Assembly: GCA_910577295.1 (NCBI GenBank)
Contig: CAJTLS010000013.1
Coordinates: 3,022 to 67,021, forward strand
Origin: an uncultured Eubacterium sp.
GTDB taxonomy: Bacteria; Bacillota; Clostridia; Lachnospirales; Lachnospiraceae
Length of the DNA: 64,000 nt
Direction: 5' to 3'
Shown: positions 23,487 through 32,032 of the stretch, in pieces
Layout of the letters: each line of letters opens with the position of its first letter
Numbering within the stretch: position 1 is the stretch's first letter
Position numbers and translations under genes: made by a program
The notes under the pieces: generated by a model
Seen by the model: the letters and a program-made list of their open reading frames with translations, nothing else
Database searches by the model: none
Told to the model about the DNA's origin: nothing

Positions 23487-26438
23487 TTATTTTACTTTTA
23501 CTTTTTTAACTGAACTCCATGCGCCATACAATTTCTTACTTCCGTCTTTTCTATAGGCACGAACGCGAACATAATATTTCTTTTTCGACTTCAGTTTTTT
23601 AATTGTTTTGGCGGTTGCCTTTACGAGTACTTTCTTTGCTTTTTTAAATTTCTTATTCATTGCATAACAGATTTGATATCCGTTTGCCTTATTAACTTTG
23701 CCAAAGCTCACCTTAACCTGTTTTTTCTTTTTACTCTTAACTTTCAGCTTCTTTACTTTTGCCGGCTTTACAACTTTATCCGGCTGCGGTTCCTGTGTCG
23801 GTTGTACAACCGGGTTTTTAGGATCCGGTGATACTACCTGCTGCGGCGGAGTTGGCGTCGGTGTTACCGTCGGTGTTGGGGTAGGCGTCTCTACCGGTGT
23901 ACGATAATCCTCATACAACGCCGGATCACTGTCTGTAACGGCAGGAGCTGTTCCCGCTGAAACTGCCGTCTTTGATACGGCAATACGGTCAAGGTCTGGA
24001 GCTGTTGACGTTGGATTATATAAATAAATGGTATTCATGCCTTTATCCAGATAAATCTGTGCAGACTTGCAGCCAACCGCATTACCGTCGCCACTTACAC
24101 CTATCACGTCACTGACTACCGTCGATTCGTATTTGTTCGCACGGATGTAAAGCTTTCTTTTCGCTGACGACACGACGTAGAGCTTCAAATCATATATACC
24201 TGCCTCTGGCGCCTCGATATTTTCAAAAGCAACCCTATTCTCTGCTCCCCTTATCTTGCCGACAAATTGCTGACGGGAAACATATCCAGATGATTTAATC
24301 GTATTTGCTTTTCCCAAATATGCATTTTCCGCCTCAAAATAATTATATTTATCATAAACTGTTTCTTTCAAATTATCTGTCTTGCTGAATTTAACTGCAC
24401 ATCCGCCGCCCTTTTGCAAATCAAAAATCAATTTATCGGCAGACGTTACCTCGCGTTTTTCCATATTGATTCCGGACAAATCTTCTTTATCCGTGTAAAT
24501 ATACGCGAAATATTTTTGGTCTTTATCCAGAAAATCGAGTTTAATATTATACGTTTTCGCATCTTTTGTCATAGCGCCCAAATACCATGTATCACCCTTT
24601 TTACGGGCGCGGATAGCTGCGGCCCCCGGTGCAGAATCGTCAAGCAGGCGGCTCTCATCCCATGAACTTGGAATATCTGTCAAAAATGAAGTTCCGCCAT
24701 ATCCCGGATAAACATAACAGGAATGCGCTAATGTCTGCATAGCCGATTCATATACAACCGGCATTGCCAGCATAAAGCCGTCCGTAGCCTTACAGTTTTT
24801 CACGCTTGTACAAACAGGCGTAAATTCCATAGAACCGAGGACATTTCGTGTGTATGGTAATATGAGAAGCGTCTGAATCGGCGACCCCTGTGACCATTTG
24901 AAATATTCTGCTCCCTGAACTGCTTCGCTCGATAAAATATTCGGGAATGTCCGGTTTTCACCGTTCGGGTCGGTACAACCATGGTAGTTTACAACTAATT
25001 TATGTTTTGCTGCGATAACCGCAATATCATACATCACTTTCATGGCAAACTGGCTGTCACTGTTGAAATAATCCAGTTTCACACCTTTAATGCCGAGCTT
25101 TTCACACCATGCAAATTCCTGCTCGATTGTTTCTGTGTTATCCAAATCAAATTTATGAGGCTGGTCAAATTTGTTGACACCATACCATACTAAAATGCCA
25201 ACTCCTTTTTTGTCCGCATAAGAAACTAAATCCTTTAATTTTGTCTCATAATCTTTCCAGTTCTCCCAGCCAAAATCCACGAGACAATATTTCTGTCCGG
25301 TTTCCTCCGCATAATCAATGTAATCGTACATCGTATCATAATCAATGGCGTCACTTGTCGTCGACCACCATGACCATGATGAAGTGCCCGGCTCTACCCA
25401 GCTGAAATCTCCCTCTGCTTCCGGATTCAAATCCGATATAAGCGAGCTGTTGGAAAGGTCTTCCAGCGTATCAGTCATAATTGCCACACGCCAAGGGGTG
25501 TGGAATTTATCTTCCATCTTTACACTTGGCACCTGCGCATATTCCGGCGAATATGTCTTGCCATCAAGCGTTTCATCCTGCTCCTGTTTTAAATATAATC
25601 CGAAGTTTACTTTAAAAGCCTCACTGCCGGAAACCGACTTAAAGTTAGTAGCACAGTAAGGTTTCTCTTCATTATAAACATTGGCCTCTGCCAGAAGTAC
25701 CCAGCACTCGGAGTTGCCATTTGGCATTTTTGCCAGAATAGGAGGGCCTGCCTCAATATTCTGCGATTTTATGGATGACATTTTACGGGTCGTATACGTG
25801 CCCGGCTCATATGTAGCGCTGATATTAGTCGTCCACAGGTTGGCATCAAGTGGAAACTGGAATGAACTTTCCTCACTGGTAATTTCCGTCACCTCGTCCG
25901 TTTTGGCTGTGTCTCCATCGACTTCATAACGATAGCCGATACCATCGTTAAAAATACGGAATATCATCTTTATCTTACTTGAAGCTTTTGTGAGTTCAAA
26001 GGACATCTCCTGATATTCCTTTGATACATGGGAAGAACTTCCCTGAAGCCAGTCGTATTCTTCTTTACCCTTTACCATCTGAATGGATTGTTCGTCCAAC
26101 TGCAATCCTTTGGACAAATCAACACTCTTCGCAACTAACCCCAGCGGTGCACATTTCAATGTGACCTGTCCGTTGCGGTATGCTGAATAGTAATAACGGT
26201 TTTCCTCATTGTGCCATATACGCACCTCGATTTTTCCGTCAACGGAATTTGCTTTTAGCTTTGTAACTTCCGTCAATCCTGCCGAGCCGTCATCCTGTGT
26301 CTCCGCAGCCGGCATTACATCAGCAGAAGACGCTGCCACAGCGGCATCAGCAAGCTTTCCGGTGCCTGTATAACACATCGGAATAATTAATGATGCTGCA
26401 AGAACAACAGCGGCAAATCGTTTCAAATGCTTCCTCAT
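23487..26438 (-). CDS. Secreted glycoside hydrolase family 97 enzyme
   Basis: 983 residues. Signal peptide (cleavage near ADAAVA, about 35), N-terminal GH97 beta-super-sandwich (about 60-340), TIM barrel (about 350-620) and beta domain, then a carbohydrate-binding-like domain (about 700-850), a TPTPT linker (about 875-895) and a lysine-rich fibronectin III domain (about 905-983). The family acts on alpha-glucosides or alpha-galactosides. GVKLDYF near 450 places an Asp where retaining alpha-galactosidase-type members carry their nucleophile; this assignment is inference. No anchoring motif other than the basic C-terminal domain is seen. An inverted repeat precedes the gene at 26478-26509. Confidence 0.88.
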   Translation of the reverse strand: MRKHLKRFAAVVLAASLIIPMCYTGTGKLADAAVAASSADVMPAAETQDDGSAGLTEVTKLKANSVDGKIEVRIWHNEENRYYYSAYRNGQVTLKCAPLGLVAKSVDLSKGLQLDEQSIQMVKGKEEYDWLQGSSSHVSKEYQEMSFELTKASSKIKMIFRIFNDGIGYRYEVDGDTAKTDEVTEITSEESSFQFPLDANLWTTNISATYEPGTYTTRKMSSIKSQNIEAGPPILAKMPNGNSECWVLLAEANVYNEEKPYCATNFKSVSGSEAFKVNFGLYLKQEQDETLDGKTYSPEYAQVPSVKMEDKFHTPWRVAIMTDTLEDLSNSSLISDLNPEAEGDFSWVEPGTSSWSWWSTTSDAIDYDTMYDYIDYAEETGQKYCLVDFGWENWKDYETKLKDLVSYADKKGVGILVWYGVNKFDQPHKFDLDNTETIEQEFAWCEKLGIKGVKLDYFNSDSQFAMKVMYDIAVIAAKHKLVVNYHGCTDPNGENRTFPNILSSEAVQGAEYFKWSQGSPIQTLLILPYTRNVLGSMEFTPVCTSVKNCKATDGFMLAMPVVYESAMQTLAHSCYVYPGYGGTSFLTDIPSSWDESRLLDDSAPGAAAIRARKKGDTWYLGAMTKDAKTYNIKLDFLDKDQKYFAYIYTDKEDLSGINMEKREVTSADKLIFDLQKGGGCAVKFSKTDNLKETVYDKYNYFEAENAYLGKANTIKSSGYVSRQQFVGKIRGAENRVAFENIEAPEAGIYDLKLYVVSSAKRKLYIRANKYESTVVSDVIGVSGDGNAVGCKSAQIYLDKGMNTIYLYNPTSTAPDLDRIAVSKTAVSAGTAPAVTDSDPALYEDYRTPVETPTPTPTVTPTPTPPQQVVSPDPKNPVVQPTQEPQPDKVVKPAKVKKLKVKSKKKKQVKVSFGKVNKANGYQICYAMNKKFKKAKKVLVKATAKTIKKLKSKKKYYVRVRAYRKDGSKKLYGAWSSVKKVKVK

Positions 26439-26477
26439 AACTCATACCTCCAATTTTGTTTATTATAAAAATAGTAA

Positions 26478-26509
26478 CAAATAAACCGTTATTAGGAAAT
26501 GTTTATTTG
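26478..26509 (-). promoter_or_regulatory. Operator-like 9-bp inverted repeat upstream of GH97
   Basis: CAAATAAAC and GTTTATTTG separated by 14 bp, just upstream of a TATAAT-like box (26463-26468 region) and 40 nt from the GH97 start. The sequence is not a CcpA cre site. A dedicated regulator is possible. Confidence 0.4.
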
Positions 26510-26561
26510 TGATACTTATATGCAAAAATGTGATATTTTGCAGGAAGTATTTTTATCCCGA

Positions 26562-27002
26562 CTACTCTTCTAAATAATATTTCCGAAATCCCCGCACATC
26601 TTCGGTATATCCCATCGCCTCGTAAAAGCGGTGCGCACCCTCGCGGAAGCCGGAAGAGACAAGTATGGCGTACTCGCATCCCTTTTCTTTTGCAAATTCA
26701 TCCAATGCGGCAAACATTTTCCTCCCTATCCCCTGATTGCGGCACGCAGCGTCCACGACAACATTTTCTATCACAAGAAAGGGCGCATCCAACGCCTGAC
26801 AAACAATTCCAATAACGGTCCCCCATACAAGCCCGCCGCATTTTGCCACAAACAGACGATAGTCTTCTCGATTTGAAACGGCGGCAAACTGACGCTCCAG
26901 CACCTCCATGGAAATGCCTCCCGCCAGCAGTTCCTCATATAAGCGCTGTATCTGCACTAAGTCGCTCTGTTCCATCCGTTGTATTTGAAGCTCCTGACTC
27001 AT
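26562..27002 (-). CDS. GNAT-family N-acetyltransferase
   Basis: 146 residues, single GNAT domain. Acetyl-CoA pyrophosphate-binding motif A is visible as ACRNQGIGRKMFAALDEFAKEKGCE (RxxGxG/A at about residues 90-95), followed by the final strand SSGFREGAHRFYEAMGY. Substrate unknown. It lies between the GH97 and pullulanase genes with the same direction but 84-124 bp gaps, so it may have its own promoter. Confidence 0.85.
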   Translation of the reverse strand: MSQELQIQRMEQSDLVQIQRLYEELLAGGISMEVLERQFAAVSNREDYRLFVAKCGGLVWGTVIGIVCQALDAPFLVIENVVVDAACRNQGIGRKMFAALDEFAKEKGCEYAILVSSGFREGAHRFYEAMGYTEDVRGFRKYYLEE

Positions 27003-27085
27003 TACCGTTTCCTTTCCTTATCCAACACCACGTATCAGTAGTACACCATATATTAAGTAATTGACATAGACTTCCAAAAAATTAT

Positions 27086-30000
27086 CTATCGTATTTTAAT
27101 CTTTATTTTCGCTGTTTTTTTACTTCCATCCAACGTTCTTACTCTGACATAAATTGTCTTCTTCCTCCCTTTCTTCTTTGTTTTCAAAACTCCTTTTTTC
27201 GTAAGAGATGCGTATTTTTTATACTTTTTCTTCGTAAATTCATATTTAAATGCCACGGAACCTTTCCGATTTTTTGTAATTTTCAAATATTTACTCAATT
27301 TCAGTTTTTTGCCTGCTTTTACTTTTTTAGAAGAGGGACTGAACTTAATCTTTTTGATAACCGGAGGCGTCGTCGGCTCAACCATCCTATATGGCTCCCA
27401 TGTTGGCTCTTCCTTTTCTGTCGGCAGTTGCGTCGGCCCAAAGGTCGGCTTATCTGAGGGACTTCCCGTCGGAATCAGTGTTGGAATATTCGTTGGCGTT
27501 GCTGTCGGTGTCGCTGTTCCCGTCGGCTCTTCCGTCGGCCCAAAGGTTGGTTCCTCTGTCGGTTCCTCCGTTGGTTCTTCTGTTGGCTCCGCTGTTGGTT
27601 CCGCTGTTGGTTCCTCCGTTGGCTCCGCTGTTGGTTCCTTCGTTGGTTCTTCTGTTGGCTCCGCTGTCGGTTCCTCCGTTGGTTCTTCTGTTGGCGTCGC
27701 CGTCGGTTCTTCCGTTGGCGTCGCTTTCGGTTCTTCTGTTGGCGTCGCCGTCGGTTCCTCCGTTGGTTCTTCCGTTGGTGTTGCTGTCGGTTCTTCCGTT
27801 GGCGTCGCTGTTGGTTCTTCCGTCGGTATTTCTATAACAGTAATAGTTACGGTTTTTGTTACAGCAGTTTTTCTATCGCTCGCAGTCAATGTCACGGTAT
27901 ATTCACCTGCTACCGGATTATCCCACCTAAACTCCCCTGTAGCCGCGTCAAAAGAAGCTCCGTCTGGGATTCCGTCCATAGTCAGGGTCACGGTATCGTT
28001 GTCGGGGTCTGAAGTTTCAACTGCAAATGAAAGGGGTTCCCCAGAAAAAGCACGGAACGATGTATCACATGTAATAACTGGTGGTTCATTTTTCGCAACA
28101 TGATTTTCATCAAATGTATCTTTTGGTACTGCAATCATAACCGATTTTTCCGGTACAACTATGTCGGCGCCTGATTCACTAATTTTTTCCAAACCTGCTG
28201 TCGTTCCATCCGCTACAATTACCCAATCGTCTGAACCTATAAGATGAACGGTTTCATCCGATATTGCATTGTTAATAAGTACTGCTATCCGGTTCCACTC
28301 GCCGGGTACATTATTCGTTTCATAAAATGCGGTTATTCCGGCTTCCTCTTTGCTAATCCATTGTATATTATTATTATTCGGCTTCCAATTATCAATGGCT
28401 CTTGTCAGAATAGAACGGAAGCCGGAGAATGCTTTACGGATGCGAATCATTCCCTGATAATATGACTGAATATCAGAATATGTATTGACTCTGTTCCAAT
28501 CAATTTTATTCACCGAATCCGGAGAAGAGTAACTGTTACCAGCCCCATTTTTCGTTCTGGCAAATTCTTCTCCTGCCTGCATAAACACTCCGCCCTTGGA
28601 TACAAGCACTACGCTTCCTGCCATTTTATTCATTCTTTTCATCTGCTCATCGACTGATGAAAAGTCTTGTTCGTACCCCTCTGTCAGTTTATCCCAAAGC
28701 GTAAGGTTATCATGGGAAGATACATAGCTCAAACAGCAGTTTGATGATTTTGACCAGAATGGACGCCACATCCCCCATTGACCGGAAGTATAACCAACAG
28801 AACCCATGATGCCGCCAAATACATTATTTGGCCATTTCTCATTTGGTTCAAGATAATCACCGCTAAAATAATTTGTCTGCACCAGCCCTATCGTTCCGTC
28901 AAACTTATCCCCGCCTTTTAATGCCTCTTTTATCTGCTCATTATAATACCCGATACCATTATCTAGTTTGGATTCGTTTGCCTTATGTGCGCTGTTCGAA
29001 TCGTATGTGCCATCACCAGTCCGGCCTTCTCCATACAGCACAACCGTATTCTTGCCAAACTTACTGTCAAGCGCTTTTCGAATCTGATTCATGGTAGTCA
29101 CGTCATGTATTCCCATAAGGTCAAACCGGAATCCGTCCAGATTATATTCCTCCGCCCAATAGGAGACGGAATCTATCATAAACTTACGAAACATGGCGCT
29201 GTCACTTCTGGTAGCATTGCCATAGCCCGATTGGTCTTTATATGACAAGTCGGCATTAAGCTTATAATAATAGTCCGGCATAATCTTATTAAAATTAGAA
29301 TCTTTGGCATCTGATGTATGGCTGTAAGCAACATCCATAATTACCTTTATTCCCGCATCATGCAATGCCTGTATCATTTCTTTCATTTCTGTTATACGGA
29401 CATTTCCGTTGTATGGATTACCGGAATAGGAACCCTCCGGAACATTGTAATTTTTCGGCTCATAGCCCCAGCTATAATTATTTCCGGAATCTGCGCTGAC
29501 GTTTGTCTCATCTACAGACGCAAAATCATACATCGGGAGAAGCTGTACATGTGTTACCCCAAGTTCTTTTAAGTAATCCACACAGGAAGCAACCTTTCCT
29601 TCGCCGTTGATTGTAGTTCTCTCCGTGAACGCTTTATACTTCCCGCGATTTTGCTCTGACACACCTGAACTTACATCAATAGAAAAATCCCTGATATGAA
29701 CTTCCCATACAATACCATCACTAAGCCGCGTCTCTTCTCTCTGATAGTTTTCATCCCAATGCTCGGGATTTGTACTGTCCAAATCTACTACCATAGCCCT
29801 GTCACCGTTTACCCCTGTTGCTTTTGCATAGATATCAACGGCCTCTTTTGTAGTTTCATTTACCGTTACCTTGTATGTATAATATGTATTTACGATATCT
29901 CCTGTAACTTCTGTACTCCACACACCTTTATCACCTTTTGTCATAGGTGTCTCGCTTATAGTACTGCCGCCATCGCCCTCTTCATATCTGCAGAGTACAA

Positions 30001-30244
30001 CCGCAGACGCTTCCGGCGACCATACTTTAAAAGTAGTTTTCTCAGGGGTATAAGTGCAGCCCAAATCGTTTCCGTCGTAAGCATTCTCCGAATCATAGCT
30101 GCTGGCAAATGAACGTTTGGCATATACTTTCTGGATTTCTTCCGCATATACTTCCGCAGACGGAACTACACCTATAACAGAAACCGCCAATACACTGGCA
30201 AGAAAACAACTTAGTAATTTTCTTTTTATAGCATTTTTTATCAT
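27086..30244 (-). CDS. pulA: Secreted type I pullulanase
   Basis: Hydrolyses alpha-1,6 links of pullulan, starch and glycogen outside the cell. 1052 residues: signal peptide, CBM48-like N-terminal domain (GCTYTPEKTTFKVWSP), GH13 catalytic domain with type I signature YSWGYEPKNY (about 256), DVAYSH (about 305), GFRFDLMG (nucleophile Asp, about 375), YGEGRTG (acid/base Glu, about 405) and SSHDN (about 513). After a C-terminal beta domain comes an Ig-like domain (about 725-800), a PTEEPT repeat linker (about 803-955) and a very basic C-terminal domain (about 963-1052, over a third Lys/Arg). The ATG at 30244 follows AGGACAGGG. Direct repeat/promoter at 30319-30351 lies upstream. Confidence 0.93.
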   Translation of the reverse strand: MIKNAIKRKLLSCFLASVLAVSVIGVVPSAEVYAEEIQKVYAKRSFASSYDSENAYDGNDLGCTYTPEKTTFKVWSPEASAVVLCRYEEGDGGSTISETPMTKGDKGVWSTEVTGDIVNTYYTYKVTVNETTKEAVDIYAKATGVNGDRAMVVDLDSTNPEHWDENYQREETRLSDGIVWEVHIRDFSIDVSSGVSEQNRGKYKAFTERTTINGEGKVASCVDYLKELGVTHVQLLPMYDFASVDETNVSADSGNNYSWGYEPKNYNVPEGSYSGNPYNGNVRITEMKEMIQALHDAGIKVIMDVAYSHTSDAKDSNFNKIMPDYYYKLNADLSYKDQSGYGNATRSDSAMFRKFMIDSVSYWAEEYNLDGFRFDLMGIHDVTTMNQIRKALDSKFGKNTVVLYGEGRTGDGTYDSNSAHKANESKLDNGIGYYNEQIKEALKGGDKFDGTIGLVQTNYFSGDYLEPNEKWPNNVFGGIMGSVGYTSGQWGMWRPFWSKSSNCCLSYVSSHDNLTLWDKLTEGYEQDFSSVDEQMKRMNKMAGSVVLVSKGGVFMQAGEEFARTKNGAGNSYSSPDSVNKIDWNRVNTYSDIQSYYQGMIRIRKAFSGFRSILTRAIDNWKPNNNNIQWISKEEAGITAFYETNNVPGEWNRIAVLINNAISDETVHLIGSDDWVIVADGTTAGLEKISESGADIVVPEKSVMIAVPKDTFDENHVAKNEPPVITCDTSFRAFSGEPLSFAVETSDPDNDTVTLTMDGIPDGASFDAATGEFRWDNPVAGEYTVTLTASDRKTAVTKTVTITVIEIPTEEPTATPTEEPTATPTEEPTEEPTATPTEEPKATPTEEPTATPTEEPTEEPTAEPTEEPTKEPTAEPTEEPTAEPTAEPTEEPTEEPTEEPTFGPTEEPTGTATPTATPTNIPTLIPTGSPSDKPTFGPTQLPTEKEEPTWEPYRMVEPTTPPVIKKIKFSPSSKKVKAGKKLKLSKYLKITKNRKGSVAFKYEFTKKKYKKYASLTKKGVLKTKKKGRKKTIYVRVRTLDGSKKTAKIKIKIR
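27380..27835 (-). repeat. PTEEPT-coding tandem repeat in the pullulanase linker
   Basis: About 450 bp built from 12- to 24-bp units encoding combinations of Pro-Thr-Glu-Glu and Pro-Thr-Ala-Thr. The units are nearly identical over long stretches, so the region is prone to length change and to assembly error. Confidence 0.85.
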
Positions 30245-30318
30245 TTTTCCCTGTCCTTTCATTTCCATTGTATGCTTTTCACTATATGCTATATAATATA
30301 CAGTATTTATATATAAAT

Positions 30319-30351
30319 TACAAACCCGACTTTCTTTTGACAACTTCTTTC
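30319..30351 (-). promoter_or_regulatory. 33-bp repeat (copy 1), promoter-like, upstream of pulA
   Basis: Identical over 33 bp to 31761-31793. On the minus strand it contains TTGTCA and, 15 bp on, TGTAAT at its downstream edge. It stands about 80 nt before the pulA start. Either a shared promoter/operator or a duplication scar. Confidence 0.5.
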
Positions 30352-30378
30352 ATAGTCAACAAATTAAAGTCCACAACA

Positions 30379-30404
30379 CAAAAAAGAAGCTGCAATAGCT
30401 TCTT
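30379..30404 (-). terminator. Terminator downstream of the small ORF/GAF-protein unit
   Basis: Minus strand stem AAGAAGCT/AGCTTCTT with a 5-nt loop followed by TTTTG; it isolates pulA from the upstream genes. Confidence 0.75.
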
Positions 30405-30422
30405 TCCGTCTGCCTTATGGAA

Positions 30423-30602
30423 TTATTTAGATATGGACATTGTTTTGGATGGAGGCAATGCAATATTAAGTATCTCTTCATTCGGAAATACAGAATCAAA
30501 AATATACTTACATTTTTCACCGTCGGTCTTATTATTGACAAATCCATCCAGTGTTCTTCTTCCAAAGATAAGCACATAAATAAAATCCAGAAATTTTTGC
30601 AT
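30423..30602 (-). CDS. 59-residue protein, unknown function
   Basis: Starts with ATG 5 nt after GGGGGTG and ends before a terminator. The product has a hydrophobic N-terminus (MQKFLDFIYVLIFGRR) and a polar remainder with EKCKYIFDSVFPNEEILNIA. It follows the GAF-like membrane protein gene at 54 bp in the same direction, so the two are probably one transcript. I do not recognise a family. The site, the position and the sense of the frame support a real gene. Confidence 0.55.
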   Translation of the reverse strand: MQKFLDFIYVLIFGRRTLDGFVNNKTDGEKCKYIFDSVFPNEEILNIALPPSKTMSISK

Positions 30603-30656
30603 ACAGACACCCCCATTAAAAATCTATTAGTATTATATGACAAATAAATAAAAACA

Positions 30657-31607
30657 TCAACAAATATTTCGATTAATTTCTATGTTGTTACTTACATCAT
30701 TTGCCAGCTTTTTTAAATAGTGTTGGTATTGCGAAAGCAGTATATATATTAAATCCGCAAATGATTTCAACATATTCACATTGGCTTTTTCCTGTCGTTT
30801 AAGAAACGCAGAGGTAGATTCAGAATCTACACATAAGAATCCGATAACATGAAACGAATCCTCGGAAGATGTATCATAGAGCCTTTTATGTTCGATTTGT
30901 ATTGGTACAACGATAGTACCCTTATAATCATCTTCCCACTTAGGATTTGTATTTCTATAACGTTTTCCCTGTTTCCTTAACTCTTTTGCATAATCTATTA
31001 GATTGCCCTGATAAAAATAATTCAAATTAGAATCTCTATTGGGGTCAACAATATATAAAAAATCAGAATTTTCATCCAATTTTATCTCGTTATTAGCTTC
31101 ATATAATCCCCTTGTAGTATCTGATGTGCCTGACCGGCAAAAGGTTGTAAGCATAATATCTTTTATGTCTGCTTCCGGACGGGTAATTAATTTAATACAT
31201 GAATCTATTTTTTGTCCACAATATTTTTCCATCATATCACATAAATGTGTTAATAAGACCGACAATTGATTTTGATAAGCCTCCGTCATATTGCGAATAC
31301 TTTCCGTCTTATCTTTATGGCATCTCATAATATCAAAATACAAATCTCTTGAAATATGTGTCAATTTGTGATAGACAAAAGATGTTATTTGTTGTCTGTC
31401 AAACGCTATTTTTTGATACTTACGCATTCGTATGATTAGCAAAACAATAAATAAGCATAAAACAATAAAAATTATTATGTATTCTTTGTTCCAATCATTG
31501 TATAGAGAAAATAATGAAAGAACCGCTGCTGCAATCGTTAAGATTCCTGAAACGAATGAAATGGCATTAATTATCCATAAAGGCATTTTATTAAATAGTT
31601 TTTCCAT
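30657..31607 (-). CDS. Membrane protein with two N-terminal helices and a GAF-like cytoplasmic domain
   Basis: 316 residues. Two membrane helices (about 10-33 and 43-60) are followed by a helical, coiled-coil-like stretch (about 65-130) and a domain ending in TIVVPIQI...DSFHVIGFLCVDSES, then a long helix (ADLIYILLSQYQHYLKKLAND), the usual end of a GAF fold. No kinase, cyclase or phosphodiesterase motif follows, so it is a sensor without an obvious output. Start ATG has GAGGGAG upstream. It is preceded by a 33-bp repeat also found before pulA, and by a candidate small RNA; A+T content is clearly above its neighbours. Function unknown; a stress or defence membrane sensor is one possibility. Confidence 0.6.
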   Translation of the reverse strand: MEKLFNKMPLWIINAISFVSGILTIAAAVLSLFSLYNDWNKEYIIIFIVLCLFIVLLIIRMRKYQKIAFDRQQITSFVYHKLTHISRDLYFDIMRCHKDKTESIRNMTEAYQNQLSVLLTHLCDMMEKYCGQKIDSCIKLITRPEADIKDIMLTTFCRSGTSDTTRGLYEANNEIKLDENSDFLYIVDPNRDSNLNYFYQGNLIDYAKELRKQGKRYRNTNPKWEDDYKGTIVVPIQIEHKRLYDTSSEDSFHVIGFLCVDSESTSAFLKRQEKANVNMLKSFADLIYILLSQYQHYLKKLANDVSNNIEINRNIC

Positions 31608-31760
31608 GCTTGTACTCCCTCATTAGTAAAAATCTAATTCATAAATATAATATAACATAATTTGACAAATGTCTACACGATTACAAAATAAAAAACTATT
31701 TTTTAATTGCTTAATATGTATATAAACCTTATTAAGACACAATTAAAGTATTAAAAACAA

Positions 31761-31793
31761 TACAAACCCGACTTTCTTTTGACAACTTCTTTC
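31761..31793 (-). promoter_or_regulatory. 33-bp repeat (copy 2), promoter-like, upstream of the GAF-like protein
   Basis: Second copy of the 30319-30351 sequence. Minus strand: TTGTCA (31780-31785), 17 bp, TATTGT (31757-31762). It lies just past the terminator of the candidate small RNA and about 150 nt before the gene. Confidence 0.5.
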
Positions 31794-31795
31794 GG

Positions 31796-31924
31796 TAAAA
31801 TAAAAACCTCTTCAGGACAGCCTGTCTGCCATCCCGAAGAGGGTAATAGGGGAGGATACGCATTCAACCGGTTAGGGGTTGAATGCAGCAGATCTAAGTA
31901 GAGGGGGATCGACTTTGATCTGCC
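31796..31924 (-). ncRNA. Candidate small structured RNA ending in an intrinsic terminator
   Basis: Three successive hairpins on the minus strand: GCAGATC (31917-31923)/GATCTGC (31888-31894); a 10-bp stem GCATTCAACC/GGTTGAATGC (31877-31886 with 31860-31869); and CCTCTTC/GAAGAGG (31836-31842 with 31807-31813) followed by TTTTTATTTT. A TATAAG box lies at 31929-31934, so transcription could start at the first stem and give a transcript of about 130 nt. It matches no riboswitch or housekeeping RNA that I recognise. With the flanking DNA it accounts for the gene-free stretch 31608-32032. Confidence 0.5.
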
Positions 31925-32032
31925 GGTACTTATATTCTTGCCTGTTTTTTTAAGAATATTCAACTTTTTTGTTTTTTTTGCCGAAATATAATATAGTCGT
32001 TTCATTATTGATGTTTACAGGAGGAATTGCAT

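Noticed and set aside
27500..27840. CRISPR-like regular repeats
   Set aside because: The repeats are in frame and encode the PTEEPT linker; there are no unique spacers of constant length. No CRISPR array is seen in the window.
27309..28103. Val-Gly-Ser repeat protein on the plus strand
   Set aside because: It is the antisense of the PTEEPT linker of pullulanase; it has no ribosome binding site and overlaps a firm gene.
30356..30643. 95-codon frame in the region of the 59-residue ORF
   Set aside because: It runs through a terminator and lacks a site; the 59-residue frame (30423-30602) has a site and ends before the terminator.
31751..32005. 84-codon minus-strand frame over the candidate small RNA
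   Set aside because: No ribosome binding site or plausible protein features, and the DNA folds into three hairpins with a terminator.
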